Part shown: positions 1 through 9,077 of the stretch, one piece after another | How the letters are laid out: the number at the start of each line of letters is the position of its first letter | How positions within the stretch are numbered: the stretch's first letter is position 1 | Source of the DNA: Chara braunii | Taxonomy: Eukaryota; Streptophyta; Charophyceae; Charales; Characeae | Length of the DNA: 23,309 nucleotides | Assembly: GCA_003427395.1 (NCBI GenBank) | Contig: BFEA01000720.1 | Coordinates: 452,135 to 475,443, forward strand | Direction of reading: 5' to 3' | Program-made: the position numbers and the translations under genes | The notes under the pieces: model-generated | The model's input: only the letters and a program-made list of their open reading frames with translations | Databases searched by the model: none | Told to the model about the DNA's origin: nothing

Positions 1-49
1 AGGGAGGGCATTTTTTACCTGATTCATTTTGGCATATGGCGGTTACAAA

Positions 50-490
50 GGACTTTGATTTTCTTTGATTTATGTTGAGAAAATCAAAGAAAATCAAGGC
101 CCCTTGCAACCGAAAAATAACGGATCACCTAGGGGAGGCCAAACATATGTTTTAAGTGCACTAAAAGCCAAAATGGAGACCGGATGTACTTGAGAGTTGA
201 CCGTTTCTTTTTCTTTCAGTTGGGGGCTAGTTGTGGGGTATTAAGATAAAGAAAATAGCCCCTACTGCAGTCTGAGTTGCGACGGACAACATAGGGAGGG
301 GCAAACACGTGCCTTGAGTGCTCCGGGAGCAAAAATTGAGTCCGCAAGCACTTAGAAATTTAACGCTGCATTTTCTTTTAGCATGAGTCATGTTGTGGGG
401 CTGTGGGACTAGAGATTTGGCTGTAGCTGCAATCCGAAAAATAACGGACTGCATGGGGATACCTAAGCCAAAGAAAAATAAGTCACAACA
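50..490. repeat. 162-bp diverged tandem repeat, about 2.5 copies
   Basis: Three anchors recur at constant distance: a TGCAAYCCGA/TGCAGTCTGA-like word at about 105, 266 and 428, and a GGGGAGGSCAAACA-like word at about 133 and 294. Each of the first two copies ends in a pyrimidine tract followed by CAG or TAG (204-219 and 368-381, 162 bp apart) and then a TTGTGGGG word. The copies are strongly diverged. Single relatives of the AATCCGAAAAATAACGGA word also occur near 1131 and 23200, so the motif belongs to a wider family. Confidence 0.7.
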
Positions 491-641
491 CGCCCAAAAG
501 GCTAGAAAATGGCCCCGTAGGCGTAAGAGAGCATAACGACAAATGGTGATGGCAAAACCGGGGTCCCGCGATCGGGAAAATAATCGGCACGCTTGGGGCA
601 CACGGGAATGAGGAAATAGGCCTGCCGGGGACATGGGGAGT

Positions 642-706
642 CCCAAATAAAAATTGGGCATCAAACGGGATGACGCCGGGGGTCAAATGAGCCCAAATAA
701 AAATTG
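642..706. repeat. Direct repeat of a 15-bp word, 50 bp apart
   Basis: The word CCCAAATAAAAATTG occurs at 642-656 and again at 692-706, inside a stretch with no convincing reading frame. It may be the remnant of a 50-bp duplication. No function is apparent. Confidence 0.6.
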
Positions 707-764
707 TCGAAAATTGGGCATTGTCGACGGCGCCGCCGGTGATACGGAAAAATGGGACTAGCAT

Positions 765-1150
765 GAGGAAGCGGTGGGGACTTGAGGTGTCCCAAGGGAA
801 AACCATTAGCAAATGTAGGGAGTGGACGCGCGAGGCAAAGGGCACCGCCGAGATCGAAGATCTCGACGGTGGAAAATATAAGCACCACTAGTGCCAACAC
901 TAGTGGGACTCAAACGGGCAAAACGGGAGCGGAAAACACAAAAACAATGAATGATTGAGGGCTTCCCAACAGTCCGAGATATCCCAGACTAGCTAGGCAT
1001 GGGAAAATAAGAGTCCAAGGGGCTCCATGCAAAAGAAAAGTTGGCCGTGAAAAATCGGAGTTAAGGGGGCTCAAAATCGGACAAAGGGAGGCAAAATGGA
1101 GCCTCCTAGGAGCTTGGGGGTGGCATCATTGTAATCCAAAGTATAACGGT
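765..1150 (+). repeat. Left copy of an end repeat (LTR-like)
   Basis: This stretch matches 22840-23215 in the same orientation. The best block, 843-908 against 22917-22982, is identical at about four in five bases by eye without gaps. A GGGGACTTG...GTCCCAAGG block precedes it in both copies. An AGGCATGGGA word (995 and 23034) and an AATCC/AGTCC...TAACGG word (about 1131 and 23200) follow in the same order. Two directly repeated blocks about 22 kb apart around a retroelement suggest the two LTRs. They could also be two members of an unrelated dispersed family. Borders, primer binding site and target-site duplication were not found. Confidence 0.5.
843..906. other. Two adjacent perfect or near-perfect hairpins, left copy
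   Basis: Hairpin 1 has arms 843-855 and 859-871 (13 bp, one mismatch) around a GAA loop. Hairpin 2 has arms 885-893 and 898-906 (9 bp, perfect) around a CCAA loop. They are separated by an A-rich spacer of 13 bases. Both hairpins recur in the right copy at 22920-22980. Their role is unknown. Confidence 0.75.
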
Positions 1151-2520
1151 CAACAGCTGGTCATGAACCTTGCCATGAATAGGGTTCTAAGGCCTAGAAA
1201 GAGAGTGCACAACAATTTGACACTTGTAACAGCAAAAATAAAAGAAAAAGAAAAGAAAAAGGGGAGAAAATGGAGGGAGAATGAGACAAAACGAGAGAAA
1301 TGGGTGGAGGAAAATATGCCGGCCCATTGGGACTGCTGCGGTAGGGATTGGCATGTCCCAATGATGACCTCACCCCTCTTAGATCCAAGGAGGGCATTCC
1401 GTATTGTAGAGATATGACCCTTGGGGCCATATCTCAACAATATCTGAATTAAAAAGGGCAAAATGAGAGAAAATGCAAAAAGAAAAAGGTCGTTTTTCTT
1501 TTCAGCCATGAATCTGAAATCAGATCTCATGGTGGAGAGGAAACAACCGTTTTTTGTGGGCCAGCTTAAAACGTCTAGCTCCGGAGTGAGGTGGCAGCCC
1601 AAAATGGAAAGAAAACAAAAGAGGAAAAAAGAGAGAACAGTGCATTTGGCCCAAAAGAGGACCAGAGGCATCAAAAATTGCAAAATTTAGCATAGGGGTT
1701 CAAATGTGAAGCAAGGACCACCATGGGGTAGCTCGGAATAATAATGGCCTTGAATCTCAGCCTGATTCAAAGCTGAAAATGTGCCGCCACATCGAAAAAT
1801 GCTCAAGCCTACCCAAGGGAGACCGAAACCTGAAAAAATCGAAAGACCTTTTTCTCTCAAGTAGGCTACCCCTTGAGCCTTGGACTCAAGGGGGCCGCAT
1901 TTTCCAAGTGGTGGGAGGCTGGAAAAAGGCCCAAGGGATAGTCCGAGTTGGTACCAACCACTCGGACTGCATGAACCTGGCCAAAATGAGGCCCAGGTGC
2001 CCCCGGAGAGGCCTAGTGGTGAAAATTGGCCATGGGGGTACCTCGGTTCACTATGGGGCACTTGGAGAGACCCATGGGTTGGCCGGACTACTGTTCCCAG
2101 CCTACATAAGATGGGAATTCAGTCCGCCACACTCCCATTTGCATGAGGAGTGTCCATGCTGCCCAATTGTGCCCATGAGAGCATTACACTCACTTGGAGT
2201 GAAGTGAGGGGAACCCCTGCCAGTTTGGGAGCTTAGAGGAGACTGTGAGCTTGTGTGTAGGACTTTACGGGCTAGCGGTAGTGGAGGAAGGTGATCCGCC
2301 ATAGCTCCCAGGCTAGTGAGGAGGAAGGCAAGGCTAAGAGGAGTCCCATTAGCCCTCCTAGAGGGGAGGACTCCATAGACATAGTGATAGGAGCTTGTGG
2401 CAACTTGGGAGGAGAAGAGAGGAGGAAGGAGAAGGGCTTGGAGAAAGAGGAAGCCATAGCTAAGTAGGGAGAAGCGTCATCAAAGGTTGGGATATCAATT
2501 CCAAGAGAAAGAAGAGGTGA
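1151..2520. other. Non-coding stretch, no gene recognised
   Basis: Purine-rich DNA on the + strand. The open frames here are short, overlap in several frames and show no domain or conserved motif, so I read them as chance frames in T-poor sequence. A run of AG-rich sequence lies at 1240-1310. If the left end repeat is an LTR, its 3' part and the primer binding site should lie in this stretch or shortly after it. I looked for the usual TGGTATCAGAGC-like plant site and did not find one. Confidence 0.5.
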
Positions 2521-2530
2521 GTGGAGACAA

Positions 2531-2745
2531 CCACCTTCTTCTTCTTCTCCTTCATCTTCTTCTTCTTCTTCTTCTTCTTCTTCTTCTCATTCTCCTTTTC
2601 TTCTTCCTCTCCTTCTTCTTCTCCTTCTTCTTCTTCTTCTCTCTCTTCTTTTTCTTCATCTTCTTCCTCCTTCCCCTCTTCTTCCTCTCCGTCTTCGTCC
2701 TCTCTCTCTTTCTTTTCCTCCTCTTTTTTTTTTTTTCTCCCGTTC
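2531..2745. repeat. Polypyrimidine tract, mainly TTC repeats
   Basis: About 215 bases are almost purely T and C on the + strand. They begin with runs of CTTCTT and pass into mixed CT, TCC and T stretches that end in a T run near 2727-2736. The long serine, leucine, phenylalanine, lysine or glutamate frames across it on both strands are repeat artefacts. Mirror-symmetric pyrimidine tracts of this kind can form triplex DNA. Confidence 0.9.
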
Positions 2746-2798
2746 TTCATTATCTCGATGTTTTGGTGTTGATTTGTGTTTGGTTAGTCTCCTTCTTC

Positions 2799-4848
2799 AC
2801 TATGGGGTAAATCGCAAGATCAATCTTGGTTCAATCTAGTGTTTTTGTGTTGTTGTGCTCATGTATTGTTTATTTTTCCACTCCTATGTGAATCGCAACT
2901 TCCCCTTGTGTGTGCGTGAGTCCAAAAGTGAGTTTTACTCACTTTCCCTCCTCTCTCTCCCTCAATCTTCACTTGGGTGTGAATCGCAGCTTCTATCTTG
3001 ATGTAATCTAGTATTTGAGAATTGTAGAATGCTTGTTTTGTTCATTCTTCCACTCCCATGTGAATCGCAACATTCCTCCTTATGTATGTGAGCTCAAATG
3101 TGTGTTTTTGTCTCTCATTCTTCATGTTTCACGTGTTTCCTCACTTGGGTGTAAATCGCAACTTCTACCTTGATGTAATCTAGTATTTGAGAACTGTAGA
3201 ATGCTTGTTTTGTCCATTCTTCCACTCCCATGTGAATCACAACTTTCCTCCTTGTGTATATGAGCTCATATAAGTGTTTTTCTCTCTCATTCTCCATGTT
3301 TCACTTGTTTCCTCACTTGGGTGTGAATCGCAACTTCTATCTTGATGTAATCTAGTGACTGAGTAGTGTAGAGTGCTTGTTTTGTCCATTCTTCCACTCC
3401 CATGTGAATTGCAATATTCCTTCTTGTGTATGTAAGCTCAAATGTGTGTTTTTCTCTCCCGTTTTCCATGTTTGACTTGTTTCCTCACTTGGGTGTGAAT
3501 CGCAACTTCTATCTTGATGTAATATAGTATTTGAGAAGTGTAGAATGTTTTTTTTGTCCATTCTTCTACTCCCATTTGAATCGCAACTCTCCTCCTTGTG
3601 TATGTGGGCTCATATGTGTGTTTTTCTCTCCCATTCTCCATGTTTCACTTGTTTCCTCACTTGGGTGTGAATCGCAATTTCTATTATGATGTAATCTAGT
3701 GTTTGAGTAGTGTAGAATGTTTTTTTTTTCCATTCTTCCACTTCCATGTGAATCGCAACTTTCCTCCTTGTGTATGTGAGCTCAAATGCGTGTTTTTCTC
3801 TCTCATTTTCATGTTCACTTGTTTCCTCACTTGGGTGTGAATCGCAATTTTCCCCCTTGTGTACGTTAGCTTATATGTGTGTTTTTCTTTCTCATTCTCC
3901 ACGTTTCACTTGTTTCCTCACTTGGGTGTGAATCACAACTTCTATCTCGATGTAATCTAATGTTTGAGTAGTGTAGAATGCTTGTTTTGTCCATTCTTCC
4001 ACTCTCATATGAATCGCAACTTTCCTCCTTGTGTATGTAACCTCAAATATGTGTTTTTCTCTCTCATTCTTCATGTCTCACTTGTGTCTTTACTTGGGTG
4101 TGAATCACAACTTCTATCTTGATGTAATCTAGTGTTTGAGTAGTGTAGACTGCTTGTTTTGTCTATTCTTCCCCTCCCATGTGCAACACAACTTTCCCCC
4201 TTGTATATGTGAGCTCATGTGTGTGATTTTCTCTCTCATTCTCCATGTTTCACTTGTTTTCTCACTTGGGTGTGAATCACAATTTCAATGTTGATGTAAG
4301 GTTGTATTTGAGTAGTGTAGTGTGCTTGTTTCGTCCATTCTTCCATTCTCATCTGCAACGCAACTTTCCCCCTAGAGTATGTGAGATCGTGTGTGTGATT
4401 TTCTCTCCCATTCTCCATGTTGCACTTCGTTTCTCACTTGGGTGTGAATCACAACTTCAATGTTGATATAATGTAGTGTTTGAGTGGTGTAAAAAGCTTG
4501 TTTTGCCCATTCTTCCCCTCCCATGTGCAGCGCAACTTTCCCCCTAGTGTATGTGAGTTTATGTGTGTGATTTTCTCTCCCATTCTCCATGTTTCACTTG
4601 TTTTCTCACTTGGGTGTGAATCGCAAGTTCTATCTTGATCTTATGTAGTGTTTGAGTGGGGCAAAGTGCTTGTTTTATCCATTCTTCCCCTCCCATGTGC
4701 AGTGCAACTTTCCCTCTAGTATATGTGAGCTCATGTGTATATTTTTCTCTCCTATTCTCCATGTTTATCTTGTTTTCTCGCTTGGGTGTGAATCGCAACT
4801 TCAGGCTTGGTGTAGTCTAGTGATCTGGTAGTGTAGGATGAGTGCATA
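2799..4848. repeat. 172-bp satellite array, about 11.5 copies
   Basis: The anchor ACTTGGGTGTGAATCGCAAC recurs, with small changes, at 2799, 2971, 3143, 3315, 3487, 3659, 3829, 3920, 4092, 4264, 4436, 4608 and 4780. The spacing is exactly 172 bp except for one step of 170 and one of 91. Each unit is a diverged dimer: a second GTGAATCGCAACTTTCC-type block lies about 80 bp after the first. The array ends near 4848 in a partial copy. Units before about 4140 carry CACTCCCATGTGAATCGC, while later ones carry CCCCTCCCATGTGCARCGC, giving two subfamilies. 172 is not a multiple of three, so the array cannot encode one continuous repeat protein. The unit length is in the range common for plant centromeric and subtelomeric satellites, but here the array is short and lies next to retroelement sequence. 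Confidence 0.95.
3829..3919. repeat. Half-length (91-bp) satellite unit
   Basis: This unit lacks the second half of the first sub-block and the first half of the second. It runs directly from GTGTGAATCGCAA into the TTCCCCCTTGTGTACG segment. The junction falls in the GTGAATCGCAA word shared by both halves of the 172-bp dimer, as expected if recombination between the halves removed about 81 bp. Confidence 0.8.
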
Positions 4849-5182
4849 ATCTGTTTTCCCAATCCTTGGGGAAACGCTGTTTTTCCCTCAGTCTCTAGAC
4901 TAGATACCGCATGACTTCACCCCCCCGCGTTCTATTCGAACATGGTAATTGGGAGGTTGATAGGCTGATGATTTTTCAGCACTTCAAAGCCTTTGCTATG
5001 TTTCTTTTCGTGCAAGGTAGCTGTAGGATTGAGACTGCTGCCAGATCTGGCCCGCACGGGCTGCTGCTACAGAGGAACGGTGGAGTAACCACCCGCCGGT
5101 GCAAGGACCGCACGGGAATAGCAAACGGGCCAATATGGTCAAAAAACACGACAACGACGACACTGCCAAAACACAGGTGTGA

Positions 5183-5202
5183 GGTCTGAGATTTCTCAGA
5201 CC
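5183..5202. other. Perfect 8-bp hairpin with ATTT loop
   Basis: GGTCTGAG, loop ATTT, CTCAGACC. The arms are fully complementary. No T-run follows, so it is not a typical terminator. Function unknown. Confidence 0.7.
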
Positions 5203-5494
5203 ACATGTCCGGAGCTTAAACAGATGGCCTCTAGACACAGCAGGCCATCCGAGTCCGTTTTGCTGAAAAATCAGGAAACGGACTTCCGCAAACTGTTCAC
5301 CACGGAACCGGTCGACGCCCGAAACAGGCAACTTGACCCAAACAACGTCGGAATCCCACCAAATTTTGTGGAAGCCTTCCCTGTTATACAGCGAGGGGGC
5401 CTACCAAGTTTCGGAGGATTCTGAGGTCGTTTGGGGCAGGAAACACAGCTCTTAGTATCCCAATTTTTCACCCTTGGCAAAAAAAAAACAGCGA

Positions 5495-5513
5495 AAACGG
5501 TAAATTACCGTTT
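5495..5513. other. Perfect 19-bp palindrome, AAACGGTAA-A-TTACCGTTT
   Basis: Nine complementary bases flank a single central A. The short spacing favours a two-fold protein site or a replication or recombination cruciform over an RNA hairpin. No partner site is identified. Confidence 0.7.
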
Positions 5514-5690
5514 CCAGCAAATCTGCAAATTCTGCGATTTCTCAGCCAACTGTGTCTGCTGCAAATCTGAGTTTTTCTGCATGTTAGCTGTAGGTTGTGT
5601 GCTGTGGAACTGTATTTTGCCTCCGGGACTAAGGAATATGGTGGACAATGGACCGCACACTTGGGTTAGGGGGCGGCACAGAGCTAACAC

Positions 5691-6470
5691 CACCTTGCAC
5701 CTTCTTCCTCCACCTTCACCTGCACCCATCCACCATAGTCAATCACCTTGCACCTTCTTCCTCCACCATCACCTACACCCATCCTCCATAGCCAACCACC
5801 TTGCACCTTCGCTTACACCCATCCACCATAGTCAACCACCTTGCACCTCCTTCCTCCACCTTCGCCTTCACCCATCCTCCATAGCCAACCACCTTGCACC
5901 TTCTCCCTCCACCTTCACCTACCTCCATCCTCCATAGCCGACCACCTTGCACCTTCTTCCTCCACCTTCACGTACACCCATCCACCATAGCCAACCACCT
6001 TGTACCTTCTTCCTCCTCTTTCACCTACACCCATCCACCATAGTCAACCACCTTGCATCTTCTTTCTCCACCTTCACCTAACACCCAGCCTCCATAGCCA
6101 ACCACCTTGCACCTTCTTCCTCCACCTTCACCTGCACTCATCCACCATAGCAAACCACCTTGCACTTTCTTCCTCCACCTTCACCTACACCCGTCCACCA
6201 TAGCCAACCATCTTGCATCTTCTTCCCCCACCTTCACCTACACCCATCCACCATAGCCAGCCGCCTTGCACCTTCTTCCTCCATCCTCACCTACACCCAT
6301 CCACCATAGCCAACCACCTTGCACCTTCTTCTTCCACCTTCACCTACGCCCCTCCACCATAGCCAAACGCCTTGCACCTTCCTCCTCCACCTTCACCTAC
6401 GTTCGTCCACCATAGCCAACCACCTTGCACCTTCCTCCTCCACCATCTCCTTCCACCATCCAAGGGTCGT
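5691..6470. repeat. 53-bp minisatellite, about 15 copies
   Basis: The anchor CCTTGCACCTTCTTCCTCCA recurs at 5693, 5746, 5799, 5839, 5892, 5945, 5998, 6051, 6105, 6158, 6211, 6264, 6317, 6370 and 6423. The spacing is 53 bp except for one step of 40 and one of 54. Each unit ends in a CCACCATAGCCAA-like word. The + strand is almost free of G. Because 53 is not a multiple of three and one copy has lost 13 bp, the frames over it are not genes. Confidence 0.95.
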
Positions 6471-6562
6471 GTGAGCAAAGGGGGGTGCCAAGGGGCATGA
6501 GGGACCTTAGGTAGACCGGTAGGGGTAAGTAAAGGAGTAAGGCTGATTAGGATAGGAAAGCA

Positions 6563-6586
6563 TCTCTCTCTCTCTCTCTCTCTCTN

Positions 6587-6647
<61 letters not shown>
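6563..6647. repeat. CT dinucleotide microsatellite with one N
   Basis: An almost uninterrupted CT run of about 85 bases contains an undetermined base at 6586. Its true length in the genome is uncertain because such runs are often misassembled. The arginine-glutamate frame on the opposite strand is an artefact. Confidence 0.97.
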
Positions 6648-6650
<3 letters not shown>

Positions 6651-7111
6651 TCTCTCCCTCTCTCCCTCCTTCTCTCCCTATGCGCTTGACCTTTGCCACT
6701 TTTCCCCTCTTCCTTCCCCTCCTTGGCACGTGACTAACCACCTCCCTCACTTGTTACATTGTCAGGGAGCGAACGGCAAAGAACTTGGTCCTCGCTTGGT
6801 GGAGAGAGAGGGCAAGGGGAGGGNTGCCGGTCCCTTGTGCCACCAAGAAGAAAAGGAAACGGGACCTGTGTGGAAACTTGGAAGTCAAGATCTTTTTGAA
6901 AAGAGAACTGAGGAAGTAAAAAGCTTAAGACAAGATCAGTTTGACTCAACCATTCTCCCCGACTGCATGACTAAGGAGAAGGCATGGCTTGCTTGAAGGG
7001 CGGGAAAGAGAACTAAAAAGGTCATTAGGAGAGAAAAGAACTTAGGCCTGCGGGAGGGGCAATGTGTTGACCCCAATGGGGATTGTATTGGGTTCTTGCT
7101 TTGCGTGGTCT

Positions 7112-7124
7112 TGTGCAGGTGAGT
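7112..7124 (+). promoter_or_regulatory. Juxtaposed splice acceptor and donor (TGTGCAG|GTGAGT)
   Basis: A T-rich stretch (GTTCTTGCTTTGCGTGGTCTTG) precedes TGTGCAG, which is followed at once by the consensus donor GTGAGT. It could be an ordinary donor at the end of a leader exon, or a recursive splice site with no exon between acceptor and donor. The same TGTGCAG word recurs before the coding frames downstream. Sequence alone cannot show use. Confidence 0.35.
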
Positions 7125-8971
7125 AGTTCAGGGTGGTTTGAGCGGGACCAGATTCGCGGGACACGGGCAAGTGTGGGAAAATCGACAAGGGAAGGACATG
7201 GGCCTAGCATAAACTATGAATGTGGGAGGGACTTGATTGTTGAATGCTCGGGTAAAAGATAGATGATGGGATGCGACTTTGCATGAGGAATGGATGACAT
7301 GGCTCTTTTGTGTGCAATTCGGAGGCCCGAAAAGACTAAGGGCGGCAATAGATATGCGAGTAGGATGATTGTCAATCAAAAAAAATATAGGGGATAGGGG
7401 CATGGACGGCAAGACCGCACCCTGCCATAGAGATTGTCATGCTTAGTGAAAAGGTGTGTGGCCCAATGGATGACGCTTAGCGTACACACGAAAGAAGACG
7501 AACTCTCAACAAACTCCCTGGACTGTTTGTGTATGGGAAGGAGGAATTGCCTGGCCATACTTAACTGAAGCGAGAAAACGCCACGAATGACCAAAGAGCT
7601 ACCATCTAAAGCAAGAGTGGAGCTACATCCCCCAATGTAAAGCCCTCTCGCCAATGGCCCATCCCCATCCATCTCATAGCACTAGGTGGGGGTGCCCCTG
7701 GGACGAACGACCCGCGCCTTGAGCGTGAACGTGGGCGGGTCGAGCCAAATGGGACCCACAGTGGGGTCGACTCATGCTCGAAAGTCCTTCAGGGTACGGT
7801 CCCTACAAAAATGGTGGAGGTGCCGGGTATAAGTTAAACTGACTCATACGATCTCGAAGGGGGCGCCCGACGCATGACCGTGTACATAACCAAAGACAAA
7901 GGAACGAGGACTTGTGTATGCTCTATCCCTTGAGAGAATCAGATTTGAGGGTGGTTGGGCGCATGGCAAGACCAGGCCTGGAGGGATAACATGCATGTTG
8001 CACGCTTGATTAGCCGCCTCCTTTGTGAGGCGACTCTAGTCCTCCTTCCTTCGGGCTGATGTTCGTCAGACCGGGGAAGCCTTGGGCAAGCCGCAGGTCG
8101 ACCCTTCCTCTTCGTCTGAAAAAAGGGCTCCGGTTACCTGGCAGGCGGTTGGAATTCCGGGTCAGTCCGGGTTCTGATGAAAATCCCGCGGCGGAGTGAT
8201 CCGACCGACATGGGTGCCTTCTCCTCTCTTCTTTGGAGCCCAGCGGGCTCCTTGCACCGCACTTGAAATGCTTGAAGGAAGCTCATATGAACATAACGGG
8301 TAATCGAGAAGGAACAATCCTGCCCTATGAACGGACACACAAGCGAAAATAAGGGAATGAAGGGAGTTGCTAGACTCTAAAAAAAACTAGCTCACCTTTG
8401 AAGATCCTCACGAAAAGGAACTAGGCACTGTGTATGGAAATTAGGGGTGAGTGACACATACAGTCATGAGAGAAAACTATAAGCTATGGGTAACAAGCGC
8501 TGGGTGCACTAAGGGAAAGATACTTGTATTATGTGTGTCCCACTTGGGACTTGTGCTTGCATGATGGGGATTTGAGCGTCCTGCCTTTCAAAAGGGAAGG
8601 AGGGGTCTGCACCGGTCGGTGCGGATTGCAAAACGTCGCTCCCTTTTCGTAGGTTGCCGTCTGTTCGTGTGTGGAGGTCAGGCCACCGAGCTGTCGGACG
8701 GGAGTTTGTCACGCCGGGTAATTAGTAACATTCTCGTTCGAGCGGTGACGGACTTTGGCCCGATGATCTGTCGGGCGGGGTGTGAAACGTCTCCTCAGGC
8801 GGGGGTTAGCCTATTGGCTGGCGGAGGGAGTACCACTACATGCGGGCAAAAACGGAGCCTCGGGGACGATTAGTAGTTTCTCGTAGCTTGGTTTGAGAAA
8901 GGTTGTTCCTTGTCGGACCGATGGAAGTGAATGCCCGGACGGCTGACTTTTGTCCCTGTATTTAGGCACAC

Positions 8972-9077
8972 GGGGTAACCCTCGGTGTCGGTATGGATGT
9001 GCAAGAGCGGCAAAACGGGATGGGGTACCCTCGGTGTCGGTATGGATGTGCAAGAGCGGCAAGACGGGATGGGGTAT
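8972..9077. repeat. Near-identical 49-50-bp tandem duplication
   Basis: The unit beginning GGGGTAACCCTCGGTGTCGG and ending in CAAAACGGGAT is repeated at 9022 with only two or three differences. The first few bases of a third unit start at 9071. The near identity contrasts with the heavily diverged arrays elsewhere and points to a recent event. Confidence 0.9.

Larger units (their letters stand above)
4849..5690. other. Spacer between satellites with two perfect hairpins
   Basis: Unlike its neighbours this stretch is not repetitive and has mixed base composition. It holds two perfect hairpins (5183-5202 and 5495-5513), an A run at 5480-5489, and a 13-bp inverted repeat (4969-4981 with 5261-5273, TGATTTTTCAGCA and its complement). 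The frames of 92, 81 and 168 codons seen here lack recognisable domains. The 168-codon frame runs straight into the 53-bp minisatellite, which argues against a gene. Confidence 0.5.

Noticed and set aside
1150-1683. 177-codon minus-strand frame with hydrophobic stretches
   Set aside because: The phenylalanine- and leucine-rich content comes from AG-rich + strand DNA. Overlapping frames of similar length exist on both strands and no domain is seen.
1946-1962. GTTGGTACCAACCACTCGG as a primer binding site
   Set aside because: It begins with a TGG-like word but I could not match it to a tRNA 3' end. It is mainly a GGTACC-centred palindrome.
2460-2810. Long frames of glutamate/lysine or leucine/phenylalanine/serine across the TTC tract
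   Set aside because: They are direct translations of the pyrimidine tract in several frames and on both strands. No non-repetitive domain is attached.
5431-6203. 168- and 67-codon frames with histidine-proline-serine repeats
   Set aside because: They run into the 53-bp minisatellite. The unit length is not a multiple of three and the frames stop at length-changing copies.
6547-6750. Arginine-glutamate repeat protein on the minus strand
   Set aside because: It is the CT microsatellite read in one frame, with an undetermined base inside it.
8000-8200. tRNA-like or structured RNA at the GCCGCCTC...GAGGCGAC hairpin
   Set aside because: There is one stem only, with no second or third arm at tRNA spacing and no TTCGA box in place.
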